A stretch of DNA of 64,000 nucleotides, from assembly GCA_014904845.1 (NCBI GenBank), contig MU119301.1, forward strand, positions 1 through 64,000. Direction: 5' to 3'. The notes beneath the pieces are model-generated. The model saw only the letters and a list, made by a program, of their open reading frames with translations, was not told where the DNA came from and searched no databases. Source of the stretch: Acephala macrosclerotiorum. Lineage: Eukaryota > Ascomycota > Leotiomycetes > Helotiales > Mollisiaceae. A program made the translations under genes and the position numbers. Numbering within the stretch: the stretch's first letter is position 1; every line of letters begins with the position of its first letter. This document shows, piece by piece, positions 22,900-33,505 of this stretch.

Positions 22900-24321
22900 A
22901 TGACGACCCCTCACGAATTACGGATAGTGCATCTCGCAGACTTCAAACCCATCGCCGAGTCCCGCGCCTGGGTCTCAATCCCCAATCCTAATGGTGTACC
23001 CCTCATTGCGACCGCGACGTCTGAGAAAACGGTGCGCGTATATTCCCTGAAGAACTTCACGTTGCATTCAAAGATGGAAGGAGGACATAATAGGAGTGTG
23101 AGGGCGGTGGCATGGAAGCCGGTTACGAAGAAGACGGGGACGTTGACGGTTGCAAGTGGGAGTTTTGATTCTACGATGGCGATTTGGAGGCGGAAGGAGG
23201 AGGGTGATTTTGCTGCAGATTCTGGGGAGAGTGAGGTGCATATGGAGAATGGGGACACTGGGGAGGAAGAATTGGAGGTTGAAATCACAGGTGATGGGAA
23301 AAAGAGGCCCGCACCTCGATTGATGACTTCCTCGAAGGATGAAGATGAAGACGAAGACAATGACGACTGGGCCTTCGAGATTGTCCTTGAGGGCCACGAC
23401 TCGGAAGTCAAGGACGTAGCTTACTCTCCCTCTGGCCAATGGCTGGCATCCTGCTCCCGCGACAAAAGTATCTGGATCTGGGAAGAGATCGGGGATGAAG
23501 GCGATGATGATTTCGAGACAATAGCGGTGCTGCAGGAACATACGGCGGATGTCAAATGCGTGGTTTGGAGGAAGGATGACGGGAATGGAGAGGTGCTTGC
23601 TAGTGGAAGTTATGATGATACGATAAGGTTGTGGAAGGGAGATGATGAGGGGGAGTGGAGCTGTATTTCTGTGCTGGAAGGACACGAAGGAACAGTCTGG
23701 AAATTGGAATGGGAGCCGGAAGTCAGCATGAATAAGTTCGCACCAACACAGGAGAAGGACGATCATAGTCCAAGGATACCAAGGCTCTTGTCTGCTTCTG
23801 CAGATTGTACGGTGAGGGTATGGTCGAAGGTTCCTTCACCTCCGCCACCGAATAAGCCATCGTATTTCAACTCTGGTATTCCTTCGACGATGAGACCGCC
23901 TCCTGCGAACGAGACGTGGGAATGCACAGCCACATTACCCAAGGTCCACGATCTTCCAATCTACGCTGTTAGCTGGAGTCAGAAGAGCGGAAGGGTGGTT
24001 ACCACAGGCGGTGATAGCAAAATAGCCATCTACGAAGAGCGCACCAAAGGCCGGACCTCAGTCGGTGGAGTAATTGAGACGGAGTGGGTGGTACTCGGAG
24101 TCTTGGAAGGAGGTCATGGCCCGTATGAGATAAACCATGTCACATGGTGCCAACGATATGATCTGGGGAAGAAGAGCGTGGATGAAGAAATGATTGTCAG
24201 TACTGGGGACGATGGCGTGGTGAAGGCGTGGTTTATCGAGGAGATTGTGGGTGCCGAGAACGGCATTGCAGCGCCTGCTGTAACTGAGGGGAGTAAGGAA
24301 CCCGCAGTGACGAGTTCTTAA
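22900..24321 (+). CDS. CIA1: Cytosolic iron-sulfur assembly protein Cia1 (WD40 propeller)
   Basis: Intronless, 473 residues. Seven WD-type blades can be followed: SEKTVRVYSL, SGSFDSTMAIWRR, the highly conserved LEGHDSEVKDVAYSPSGQWL with CSRDKSIWIWE, LQEHTADVKCVVW with GSYDDTIRLWKG, LEGHEGTVWKLEWEP with SADCTVRVWSK, the blade ending GGDSKIAIYEE, and STGDDGVVKAWF. Cia1/CIAO1 is part of the CIA targeting complex that hands Fe-S clusters to cytosolic and nuclear apoproteins. It is longer than yeast Cia1 (about 330) because of an acidic insertion between blades 2 and 3 (about residues 99-160) and a second one near 290-325, both common in filamentous fungi. Confidence 0.93.
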   Translation: MTTPHELRIVHLADFKPIAESRAWVSIPNPNGVPLIATATSEKTVRVYSLKNFTLHSKMEGGHNRSVRAVAWKPVTKKTGTLTVASGSFDSTMAIWRRKEEGDFAADSGESEVHMENGDTGEEELEVEITGDGKKRPAPRLMTSSKDEDEDEDNDDWAFEIVLEGHDSEVKDVAYSPSGQWLASCSRDKSIWIWEEIGDEGDDDFETIAVLQEHTADVKCVVWRKDDGNGEVLASGSYDDTIRLWKGDDEGEWSCISVLEGHEGTVWKLEWEPEVSMNKFAPTQEKDDHSPRIPRLLSASADCTVRVWSKVPSPPPPNKPSYFNSGIPSTMRPPPANETWECTATLPKVHDLPIYAVSWSQKSGRVVTTGGDSKIAIYEERTKGRTSVGGVIETEWVVLGVLEGGHGPYEINHVTWCQRYDLGKKSVDEEMIVSTGDDGVVKAWFIEEIVGAENGIAAPAVTEGSKEPAVTSS

Positions 24322-25506
24322 CCTTCTTTGAAGAAGATGATTTTTGCACCTCAGTTAGGTTACATACATACAGATCTAGGAAGGGGTAAACCGGGATAAG
24401 GATACATACACACTTGCATAGCGAGGCGCTTTGGTAGCATCAAGGGGCATATAGAAGGTTGAGCATGCGCTACAAAAGGACTGGGAAAAGGTTCCATCTA
24501 GCCTGGGTTTCTACCTACGCGTAGTAAATGAACATTATTGAGATATGAATGTGCGTTCGATGATTTGAAGTGAAAGTCCCAAATGATCACGTGGAGAAAA
24601 CAATATGAATGTGATTTGCAATGTCTGATTTCGAGTTTCTGGATAGCTTGGGTTGATTGTCTGTTCGATGACTGGAAGTGAAAGTTCCAAATGGGTTTGT
24701 CGAGAAAACAGTATCAGTGTAGTTTGTAATGTCTGATTTCAACTCTCCGTACTTAAGAAATGAATGGCACATTGTCCTAGGGGGTGGAACTTCAACTCTT
24801 TGTTTGTTGACAGAAAATTACAACTTAGCCAAATATTATGTCAATAGTGAGGTATAGATTCTGCTGTCACACTTGCTAGGCCCTGAAATACTCTTCTTCC
24901 TGAAGTGAAACTCATCTTACAGTTGGACATTGGAGGAAATCGTTGAGATATGCAAAGAATATTCACGAGCATGATCAACCTAGTCGGTACATATCACACC
25001 CAAGACAGAAACAGACATTGCGTAGGTACTAGGTATTATATTCTCATGTATCGTACCCAAGATATCCATCCATGCTAATATCTGCACCTATAAACAACCA
25101 CACGTGTAATGCACCCACTACCGCTATCAACCCAAGATATTCATTTCAACGCCGTCCAATGTATGAGTGAGTATTGATTTGCATCATAATCGCCAAAGCG
25201 CCAAACGAATCCCACCCACAAACAAACAATAATATCAGATGAACCCCACCAATTTTGTGATCCATTTTGGAACGATGACAGCTGATGCATGAACATGAAA
25301 ATTTCCTCGTTCCCATCCGAAACCGTCGTAAATGATGATGTCGATAAAGATACATGCGTCTCCGAAGACACAGTATGCAAATTCCAATGCCTCCAGTGAA
25401 AGGGAGGATTGTCCCAAACCATGACCGAACCCTAATGCCTCTTGAGAAGAAAAAAAATTCAATTGATATTTCCAACGCCAACACAATGCTAAAATCGCTC
25501 AAATTT
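24322..25506. other. Intergenic region between convergent genes, with a diverged direct repeat
   Basis: 3' flanks of CIA1 (+) and the ORF at 25507-26496 (-). It includes the direct repeat at 24556-24747. No gene found. Confidence 0.45.
24556..24747. repeat. Two diverged direct copies of an 84-bp segment
   Basis: Copy 1 (24556-24640) and copy 2 (24664-24747) share, in order, TTCGATGA, GGAAGTGAAAGT-like, CCAAATG, GAGAAAACA, and AATGTCTGATTTC, offset by 108 bp. Both lie in noncoding sequence downstream of CIA1. Confidence 0.7.
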
Positions 25507-26496
25507 TCAAGCAGTAGTAGTAGGAATTTCGTTCGCGGGACTAACAGGTATGTCGTCCGACATGGTGACGTTGTCTCCTGAACCGCGTCCTCGCGAACTA
25601 GAAAGATTTAGGACTCTATATAGCAAGCTTTTTCGCTTGCCGTCTGCGCGCTTATACTGAAGTTCGTTGACGTTTCGAAGTCGAGAGCCCATTGTTCTGT
25701 CTCCGCTTGGGAGCCGTCGAGCAAGGTCGCGTTCCCAGGCTGCATGGCTTTCGATGCTGGCTTTGCGGTCCAACTCCTCTTCCCAGCCGTAGGCGTCTGA
25801 GCTGGTTGTTGTTGTTGAGGCTGACTGGACGCTGCCGACGGAGGACATCATGCTAGCTGCGGAACTAGCTACGCTGGTGTCTAGAGTCAAGGCTGCGTTG
25901 CTCATTCGATCGTCAATTAGAGTGCTTGCTGTGGTTGTTGTCGTTGCAAGACTCGTCCTGGATTCGTGGCCGATTGGTTGTGCAGATATCCATGTTCCGT
26001 TGTCTTCCTCGAAATGGAAGTCCATCGCAGTAGCCTCCAAAGACATATCTACAGCATTCTTGTCCTCTAGAGAAATGGGTACATGAACCGTGGTGACCTC
26101 CTCTTGTTCCGGAACCTTGGCGGGAATGAAGAATGGTTGTAGTCCTCTCCTCTTCGAAAAATTCAGTATATCTCTCTCATTCTCATTTCTGCTTGGTAAG
26201 CAGTAAATCTCTTTTACGGCCACGCCATCCCTCTTGATTGTTTCTCTTTTCCCCATATTTTTCTTCTCGAATTTCGAGATTTCCTCATCGGTCCCATGAT
26301 AGAGACGCTGCACTGCCATTGATGCTGATAGAGACGGACGGGGACCAGTTATATCAACTGGGGAACCAGGGTGGGCTTCGAGGACTGGTGACTCGCTGCC
26401 TTCGCTGAGCCTTAGACTGGTTCCACCGTGCACCAATGCTGTTGTCTTTTTGCGAGCGTCTCGGTATGATGAAACTCCAGCGACAGGATGTTCCAT
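25507..26496 (-). CDS. Ser/Thr-rich ORF, probably the 3' exon of the RGS gene
   Basis: 329 codons with an ATG at 26496 (MEHPVAGVSSYRDARKK). It is hydrophilic, with Ser/Thr runs (residues 185-240) and a basic, Ser-rich tail (KRKSLLYRVLNLSSSRGRGS). I know no family for it. It starts only 66 bp after the RGS ORF stops, which is very tight for two fungal genes on one strand. A TTCCAG acceptor at 26509-26508 is followed by TAATCGCTCCT and this ATG, in the same frame. A GTGGGA donor at 26579 or a GTTTAT donor at 26570 would splice the RGS exon into it in phase, making one protein of about 730 residues. I favour the one-gene model. Confidence 0.6.
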   Translation of the reverse strand: MEHPVAGVSSYRDARKKTTALVHGGTSLRLSEGSESPVLEAHPGSPVDITGPRPSLSASMAVQRLYHGTDEEISKFEKKNMGKRETIKRDGVAVKEIYCLPSRNENERDILNFSKRRGLQPFFIPAKVPEQEEVTTVHVPISLEDKNAVDMSLEATAMDFHFEEDNGTWISAQPIGHESRTSLATTTTTASTLIDDRMSNAALTLDTSVASSAASMMSSVGSVQSASTTTTSSDAYGWEEELDRKASIESHAAWERDLARRLPSGDRTMGSRLRNVNELQYKRADGKRKSLLYRVLNLSSSRGRGSGDNVTMSDDIPVSPANEIPTTTA

Positions 26497-26562
26497 AGGA
26501 GCGATTACTGGAATTGGGATTATAGAAAAGAAATCATTCGGTGACGACGTGACCTGTCGCCC

Positions 26563-27768
26563 TCATAAACCGTTCCCACCGCTTTCGTCACTCGTATCAC
26601 GTCCCATAGGATAGCGAGAACTGCTGGTGCTGGAGCCTGAACCGTGACCTGAGCGACTCTTCTTCCACGGGAGCTTAGCGCCCATCTTCTTCCAACTGCT
26701 GCCGCCTTCCCCGCGACCAGTATAAGGACTAGTACCAGGAGAGATATCAACAAACTCTGTGTGAGATGTCGGTGGTGTATTTGGTGGTGTCATTGGCTCC
26801 AAGGCGGATCCTGATGGAGATGGCGAGTCCGTGCTGTCATCCGTCATACTCTCAAGAACTTCTCCTGGCGCTCCAGAAGACCCTGAAAGATGTGTTGAAA
26901 GGCGTGCAGCACCCCGACTTAAAGCAGCAGTGAGGTGAGACGAATGAGACGGTCGTGGCGATGGACTGCCATAAAATTGAGAGACGATGTCATTGCCGCG
27001 CTCACCGGAGGGTGGACTGCCGTCTCGTGTTCGAGTTTTCGAAGGCGATAAGGATCGCTCATCCAAGGAACCAGTCATGTACGTATCAGTCATGGACTCA
27101 TTCGATGCCCAAGGACTCGACCGGGAACCTTCTGCACGTGACGGTGCATGAGAATTCAGGAAAGGTACAAGCACAGATTCATCCATAAGCTCATATATGA
27201 TCTTGACGGCCGGCACCAATTCTCCGGGATCCGGTGGAGAGTACTCGAATGGCAAGGACAAAAGATGATCGCGCACATCAGACGGAAGGTTTACTTCTCT
27301 GGGACCATTTGGGGCAATGTAAGCATCTAACAACTTTTGCCATAACATTCGCACGTAGTCGCAACCCGGAGTATTGGGAGACAACGGGGTGTGGGGGTCA
27401 CGGGTGACAAGCTCCTGGTAATGATTGGTGTATCTTTGGGCAGCCATTGTGAATTCCAAGGTCTCCAAGCAGTGGTTCTGTGAAAGGTATGCCATAAAGG
27501 CAGTGAGAGTCCATGGCGGGGGTGCGACATTTGCCAGGACCTCTTGTAACGTTGGCCGTCGGGGACAATACGGGCCTGACGGTATTGTCAAGCTCAATGG
27601 CCTCGAGGGCGCAAAATCCCCGGACGACATGAAGCCCTCGTCGTCCGCGTCCCAGTCCGAAAGAACGGACGAGCAACGCGGTGATGTCTCCCTCGATGTA
27701 GTTTTCAGATGCAGTGACGGAGGCTTGCGTTGTTTCGACCTTCTCATTGCGCTTCGAAGATATTTCAT
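26563..27768 (-). CDS. RGS-domain protein (regulator of G-protein signalling), RgsA-like
   Basis: 401 codons from the first ATG (27768, MKYLRSAMRRSK). The open frame runs about 35 codons further upstream with no other ATG. The RGS box starts near residue 70 with PTLQEVLANVAPPPWTLTAF, then MAYLSQNHCLETLEFTMAAQ and RYTNHYQELV. It resumes after a variable loop with RMLWQKLLDAYIAPNGPREV, NLPSDVRDHLLSL and ELMDESVLVPFLNS, the closing helices of fungal RGS domains. RGS proteins speed GTP hydrolysis on G-alpha; the closest fungal type I can name is Aspergillus RgsA, but that is from memory of the motif. The C-terminal 200 residues are Ser/Pro-rich. A TATA-like GATATAAG lies near 27940. The gene probably continues into 25507-26496. 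Confidence 0.82.
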   Translation of the reverse strand: MKYLRSAMRRSKQRKPPSLHLKTTSRETSPRCSSVLSDWDADDEGFMSSGDFAPSRPLSLTIPSGPYCPRRPTLQEVLANVAPPPWTLTAFMAYLSQNHCLETLEFTMAAQRYTNHYQELVTRDPHTPLSPNTPGCDYVRMLWQKLLDAYIAPNGPREVNLPSDVRDHLLSLPFEYSPPDPGELVPAVKIIYELMDESVLVPFLNSHAPSRAEGSRSSPWASNESMTDTYMTGSLDERSLSPSKTRTRDGSPPSGERGNDIVSQFYGSPSPRPSHSSHLTAALSRGAARLSTHLSGSSGAPGEVLESMTDDSTDSPSPSGSALEPMTPPNTPPTSHTEFVDISPGTSPYTGRGEGGSSWKKMGAKLPWKKSRSGHGSGSSTSSSRYPMGRDTSDESGGNGL

Positions 27769-30700
27769 GGGCACGGAAGGAATAGCTTCCTCGTTCCTTC
27801 CGTCTTCAACGGACGATTGCAAACGACACCAGACGGAGTTCCTAGCCCTTCCAAGCGACGGCTTGTATGCAAATCGGTCGAAAAGAAGAGGAAAGTGATT
27901 GCTACCGTGTCGAAATCATTTGCCAAGAGCCCAACTGCTTATATCCACGAGATCGAAACCGAAGTACCGTCGTTTGTCTTTGCGACTAAGATTCTCGAAC
28001 CCCGCGGTTGACGCGTATGGAATTATAGAAGGTCGTAACGTCGTCGCCTGCAAATACCCGTTCGATGGCGACTCGTCCCAGGTGATGTTCCAATGGCGGT
28101 GTTTGGTGGCCGAGCACAAACGGCTGGTGACAGATGGTGATGTCGGTTGAAATGCTTCTGGAACTGGTGCACCCGAAGCACAGGAACGTGGACCAGAAGG
28201 AAAGGAAGGTCGCAGTTGCGAAAGGCTGAGTGATTCGGTAAGGCCTGCTGTGCCTCCTAAAGGGAGCGAAATCGGGGTATCTGTGCAACCTTCTTGAGCA
28301 GGTTGATAATCTTTCTATCGAAACAAGAGGTTGTCAAGGACGGGCTGAAGTCTGGCGACAGAACTTCGGGTATCTCGAGAAAGGAAAGAGGAATTAATCT
28401 ACGGGAAAGTCCAAAGACTGCTGGAGTATTCGGCGTATACAATTACTAACACAAGTTGTCGAGAGATGTGTGTGGTCGTGAGGATGTCGAATTGGTCAGG
28501 ACGAGAGGACTGAGGTGATGGCGGAAGGCAGTGCAGTCTTGATGCAAAGCTTAAGGCGTCGGTGACAAGTGACTTGAGGCCAATGTTGATGTGGAGGCTC
28601 TGGTGGAGCGGAAATCCAGTGCGTGAATCGTGTTAGTCGAGCGATGCGATAGATCTCTGGTGGAGAGTCTCGTCGGTGTTGGTCGTCTCGTGAGTGGCTT
28701 TTGGCTCGTTCCTTTTTTTTCGAGAACAAAGGAAGTTTCAACGTACAAGACAGCAAGGCGCGGCAGCCACAGTCAAGCAGAAGTGTGGGAATCGCCGTCA
28801 GATGTTCGGATTAGCTCTGGATCAGTCGAGCAAGTGCAGAAAACAAGTGGATCTGACGATTGGCATGATGGAGCAGCGTTCAAGCTACGACATGGCACGG
28901 CGCCCATACCATGACCCGCTATCCACACACGTATTGCGGGCTGCTGCTGGCTGCTACAATCGGCCGTTGTGGCAGGGTGTTCTATAGGTAGTCCTTGCAG
29001 TTCTAGTTCTAGCACAGGAGTCGTCGACGCAGACAGGTGTATGCGTAAGGTTTGCTGGTTGCTGGCTGCTGGCTTATGGGCTGAACTGTATGCAACAGAA
29101 GATGGAAGGCAAGAAACAAAAGAGACAAGACTTAGCGGCGGCGGCGGCGAGAATAATTGAGAGTCAGGATGTTCGATGCTGGTGCTTGCTTGCTTGCTTG
29201 CTTGAGTATGGGAACGAGTATGGGAACGGGTATGGGAGAGATGGCGAATGGCGAGTTTCTGCACTAGCTGCCCGTATCGACGAATGCAACGCCAGGAAAT
29301 CTGAGACGGGAAACCGACACACCCCACTAATCCCAGGTGGCACTAGTAGGGAACACTGGAAGGCTCAGAAGCCATGGATGGGCAGCCCGCAGTGGCGCTA
29401 GAACAATGCCAGAACAAGCCCGGGCAGCGCCACGAGAAAAGGGGCGAATCAGCAATGTAATCTACGCTCCCGCTGACCAATGATACCGCTGTCTCCAGAG
29501 CTTACTCCGTAGTGTGCTGCTTCCATCCTAGCACCGAAGGAGTGGATGCTTCTCTCGCAGGGATGACGCTGAAGACTGGGCATGGGCACGAGCAAGAGCA
29601 ACATCAACAGCAACAGCAAGAGCGAGACACGATGAGTGCCCCTGTCTAGACAGAGGCGGCGTGGCTCCGTATTGGTCTCAAAGGCTAGGCCAGCGGAGGC
29701 CGGCTTTCCCTTCACAAAACAGCTTGGTGGCTCTTGGCACCTCTCGAAGTTTCCCACTCCTTCCCTTTTCTCGCTGTACCGGGCATAAGATATGGCGATC
29801 GTTGCGTGATGCTGCCAATGTGACTCGAAGCGGATTAGTCAACAATGCCCACGCCGGATCAGCGTGGGCGAAAGACGAACCGAGGCCAGCCACGCGAAAG
29901 CGGCGATGCTCCATCAGCGGGCTTGAGATGAGGAGACGAAAAGCAGCACAGCATCGTCACCACTCAGAAAAGGAGGTGATGAAAGCAGCGACGGCACAGA
30001 TCCGTCAGCATCATGCTAACCAGAGTTTATGTTGTAGCTTGAGTTCTCCTCTAGGCTCAAGAAAGGCCTGATAGTGAGGTCGACCCCGCCAGACTTGCCT
30101 CTTTCGTTCTGCACCATGACTGCATGAAATGTCCGTGGAATCCGAAGTGCTTCCGTTCCAGACACAACAGCCTCAACACCACTTATGTGATATCTTTATC
30201 TTTGCTAATTGAAATCCTCACGATTTATAGTCTGGTACCTGGCCTGCCCAGCCTTGTCGACCAATCTATCCTCCCATATTGCAGCGAATTTCGAGATACT
30301 GCCCTCTCGCCGGTCTCGAGACGTAATTGGCCTCCACGCTTAGTTCATATCACAGCGGAGCGCGGTCGATACCCCTCGGACTCGATGATCATTGAAATCG
30401 GAGGAATCTTCCAAAAGTTTATCTTGGCCCATGAGATCTTCAATTTTAGCACCGAACACACCCCTCTTCTATGGAGTCCACTTGTGCGCATCTGCCGTTG
30501 CCACCTGTTCGCTGTCAAACTCAAGTACCGAGCATCAAAAGCCTCAGTTGCGAAAAAATAGTGCATGATTGGTACAGCAGTTGAGAACCAACTGTCCTCG
30601 ACCTTCAGCTGTTGCAGAGGGGACCCCAGCACCTGAGGATAGCACGGCACTGAGTGAGTTGTGATCCTCATGCGCGACATTCATCCACTGCGTCTGATTC

Positions 30701-33505
30701 GACCCTCTCTTCTTTTCTTGTCTCTCCATCGCTATGCGTCCAAAATGCCTGCTATCAGCCCAAAACTACACCTTTGTTAGAAGGTGCTGTTTCCGGATGT
30801 ATAGCTGTAGATCAGGCTATGCACTGCTCGAACCATGGGTTCTAGTGCTACCGCCAGGGTGAAGAGGCTCTCGGCCCAAGAACCGTTGGCTAGTTGTCAG
30901 CCATGAATCGCGCCTCGGAGCCAGCTTCCAAGACGGTTGTCATCATCCTGATGATATATCCACACGGGGTCATCCGGGTCCAGACTGTCAAGAGAATGGC
31001 GCTCAAAAGCTTGTCTATTCGCCCATATCGCGTTCGCATCATTTACCCGAAACACCACCAGTTGACCAATCATGATGCCAAACGTAAGCCAAAACGTCCC
31101 TGATCTGAGCAATGTGAATCTCACTTCGAGATCAGCACGTCAATAATTTCCGTGCGGAACAAAAGAATAACCCTATGGATGGTTCCATTCCGATCCGGAT
31201 GTGCCGCTGCCCTTTAGCTGGCTGGTTCGTCTGAGAGGTCACGAGGCCTGCCTAGAAATCAGACCCCAACAACTTTTCCTGCGCTGGGCGAATCATGATC
31301 TCCAGATATCACCGGCCGAGGTTGTATCCAGCCGCCCTGTCCTTGCTCTCAGATTATTGACAAGAAGATAAGAGTTTCAGCATTCCGTATCGTCACAGCT
31401 CAGCTTTGAGGGGAAAACGAACGGGAATCCTACAGCCTCGCGCTGGATTCTGTAATTGGAGAGATTCGAGAAGGTCATCATTTAGCAGCGCGCTGTGCCA
31501 CTCGAGCACGTCTTTCGGGTCTCGCACTGTAAGATTTGACAGCGCCATCGTGGTTGCGCGCGGCTCCCAGAAAACCTTGGGTCTCACGAACGCCTGGTTC
31601 AGGTCAAACGTCTCGCATATCTGCAGCGTCTGCATCCGACCACGATCGCCGTACTCTGTTACTTTCACACTGTAGCCGGAGAAAGTGAGAAATCCGCGCG
31701 TGTGGCAACTCTAGCCTGGTACACGCGGCTTTCTTTTTGTTGTCGAACATTCCACTGCTTTTCCAGAACAACGAAAGTCATTCCACGTCTCCATTCCTTC
31801 GCTGATTAATCCATGACTCTTCCTCCCTTACCTCATCATGCTTCACATACAGGCCTCTCTTTTCCCATATTACTGGCTTTTTTTCCCGTGGCTCCACCCG
31901 GAAGGGGAGGCGATCCCGTCATGCCAAGTCTTTGGGTGGAGTGTCTGGGCCAGGAATGGAAGCACTCTAGAAGGAATGCGCCAGCGTGGCGTTTTTCTAG
32001 AACATTGCCCAATTTGTTGAGGCGCCGAATCCATGCATGCCATCATAAACAGGGAGAAAGGCTGAGACCAAAATGACACCCTGGATCCGATGTTTGAACA
32101 TATGAGCACGTCTTGAATAGGACAAACCGGAATCGCCGTACGAAACCGAACAACGCCAGGAATATTGGGAAAAGCCGCCGAAACAAAAACCCAACGTGTC
32201 GTCGACGCTCAAAATATCTCCCCATCTCCGGCTCCTGCAAGCTTGCCTGTTGAGAGCACGTGCGGGAATCGGATCACGCCTTGGCAGGAAAAGGAAGGAG
32301 ACATGATGCCATGACAAATAGTTGGATACTTTCCTCCTGATAGGAGGGCTCGCTTCAAAGTCTTTCGTGTACCTTGACAGCATGGTGCCAATGCACTATC
32401 GTGAGTTGACACGATTGCGTCGTTGAATTTCAAAAAATTTCCTTCCAGGCCCCTCAGTCTGGCGTGTCCGTTACGAAATAAGTATCAGAGTTTTCTCTCC
32501 AAGAAGACAGAACCACCGATGACAGCCGTTGATGGTATTTTCCCGTCAGATGTTCGTCCCGATGTGGGAGGTTGATGGGCTCATGGAGTATTGAATTCGC
32601 TTGGTTTCTTTCTGATACCGTCAGGGGCAAATGTCGGCGCTTGTATTTGCATCAACCTTCTTCTTTCGGCCGAGGACAACTTGGCGATAGAGCGGCCCTA
32701 TTATTTGATTTTTTGCATGTGTCAGTTATATCGTCTTTGGGTCGCGAATGGGGAAATGAAAGAAATTTCTTCAAGTCTTTTTATCAACAGTCCTTATTGA
32801 ACCTCCTCCATGCAACGTTACTGCAGAAAGCGAGCCTTGTCTTCAAGTGCTGTTCTTTGATATAAGTCTTCGATGCTAGCGACTAACAGATTCTAAGAAC
32901 CACGATGCTTGCTGTTTATTGGAGCTGTGATTGAAGTTGACGAAGAAGTCCAAGCGAGTTTTTACTCCGTCACCACACGACCATGTTGAATGGCAAGGCA
33001 TGGACCTCTGGCAACCAGCTTTCGTCTTTTCATCTTTTCAAAAAACATGAGATGCAAAAACAGCACATGCATGGTTTTGGAATTCTACTTGTATGTATGC
33101 TCCCAAGCCTACTCTGTGAGACAGCTCAATTTACAGAATTCTATTCATGGCTTCTTGTGCAACGCTACTTCGTCCCTTGCGATCAAGGCAATAATATTTC
33201 GTGTCCTCGGGATAGATGAGGTGTAAAGAGACAGAAAGGGCGTGGTTTTGTATCAGTGTTCGTGGAGATTTTGCCATGTTCAAACTCAGCGAGCCGCGCT
33301 TTCCAATTTCGTCCACGATTATTACACTCTGATAATTTCAATTCATACTTCGCTCTTTCCATTCTCACTCAAGACGTACCTTCTCTATTGCTCTTTGAAC
33401 CCTTCCCTTCATTCTTCCTCTGTGTTCTGCAACGTGAGTGGATGCTTTTGCCACAATGCGACTTCTTGTGCTTCTTGCCCGTTTCCTTCAATATCCTATC
33501 TTGAA
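27769..33505. other. 5.7-kb gene-poor divergent intergenic region
   Basis: Between the RGS gene (-) and the large gene at 33506 (+). ORFs of up to 184 codons occur, but none shows a recognisable family or a clear advantage over the opposite strand. Simple repeats include GGC near 29140-29152, about five GCTT units near 29184-29204, and TATGGGAACG-type units at 29216-29246. The minus strand at 31668-31393 reads somewhat like an exon but was not accepted. Confidence 0.4.
29184..29250. repeat. Microsatellite (GCTT)n followed by GTATGGGAACG units
   Basis: About five tandem GCTT units are followed by three near-identical GTATGGGAACGA/G units. Simple sequence in noncoding DNA. Confidence 0.7.

Noticed and set aside
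28773..29327. 184-codon minus-strand frame
   Set aside because: It owes its length to microsatellite sequence (SHTRSHTRSH-type repeats), with no family pattern.
30124..30561. 145-codon plus-strand ATG frame
   Set aside because: A 111-codon frame overlaps on the other strand; neither has a recognisable domain or leader features.
31393..31668. Minus-strand 91-codon frame that reads like an exon
   Set aside because: It has no ATG at its start and no matching splice partner could be found upstream, so it stays unproven.
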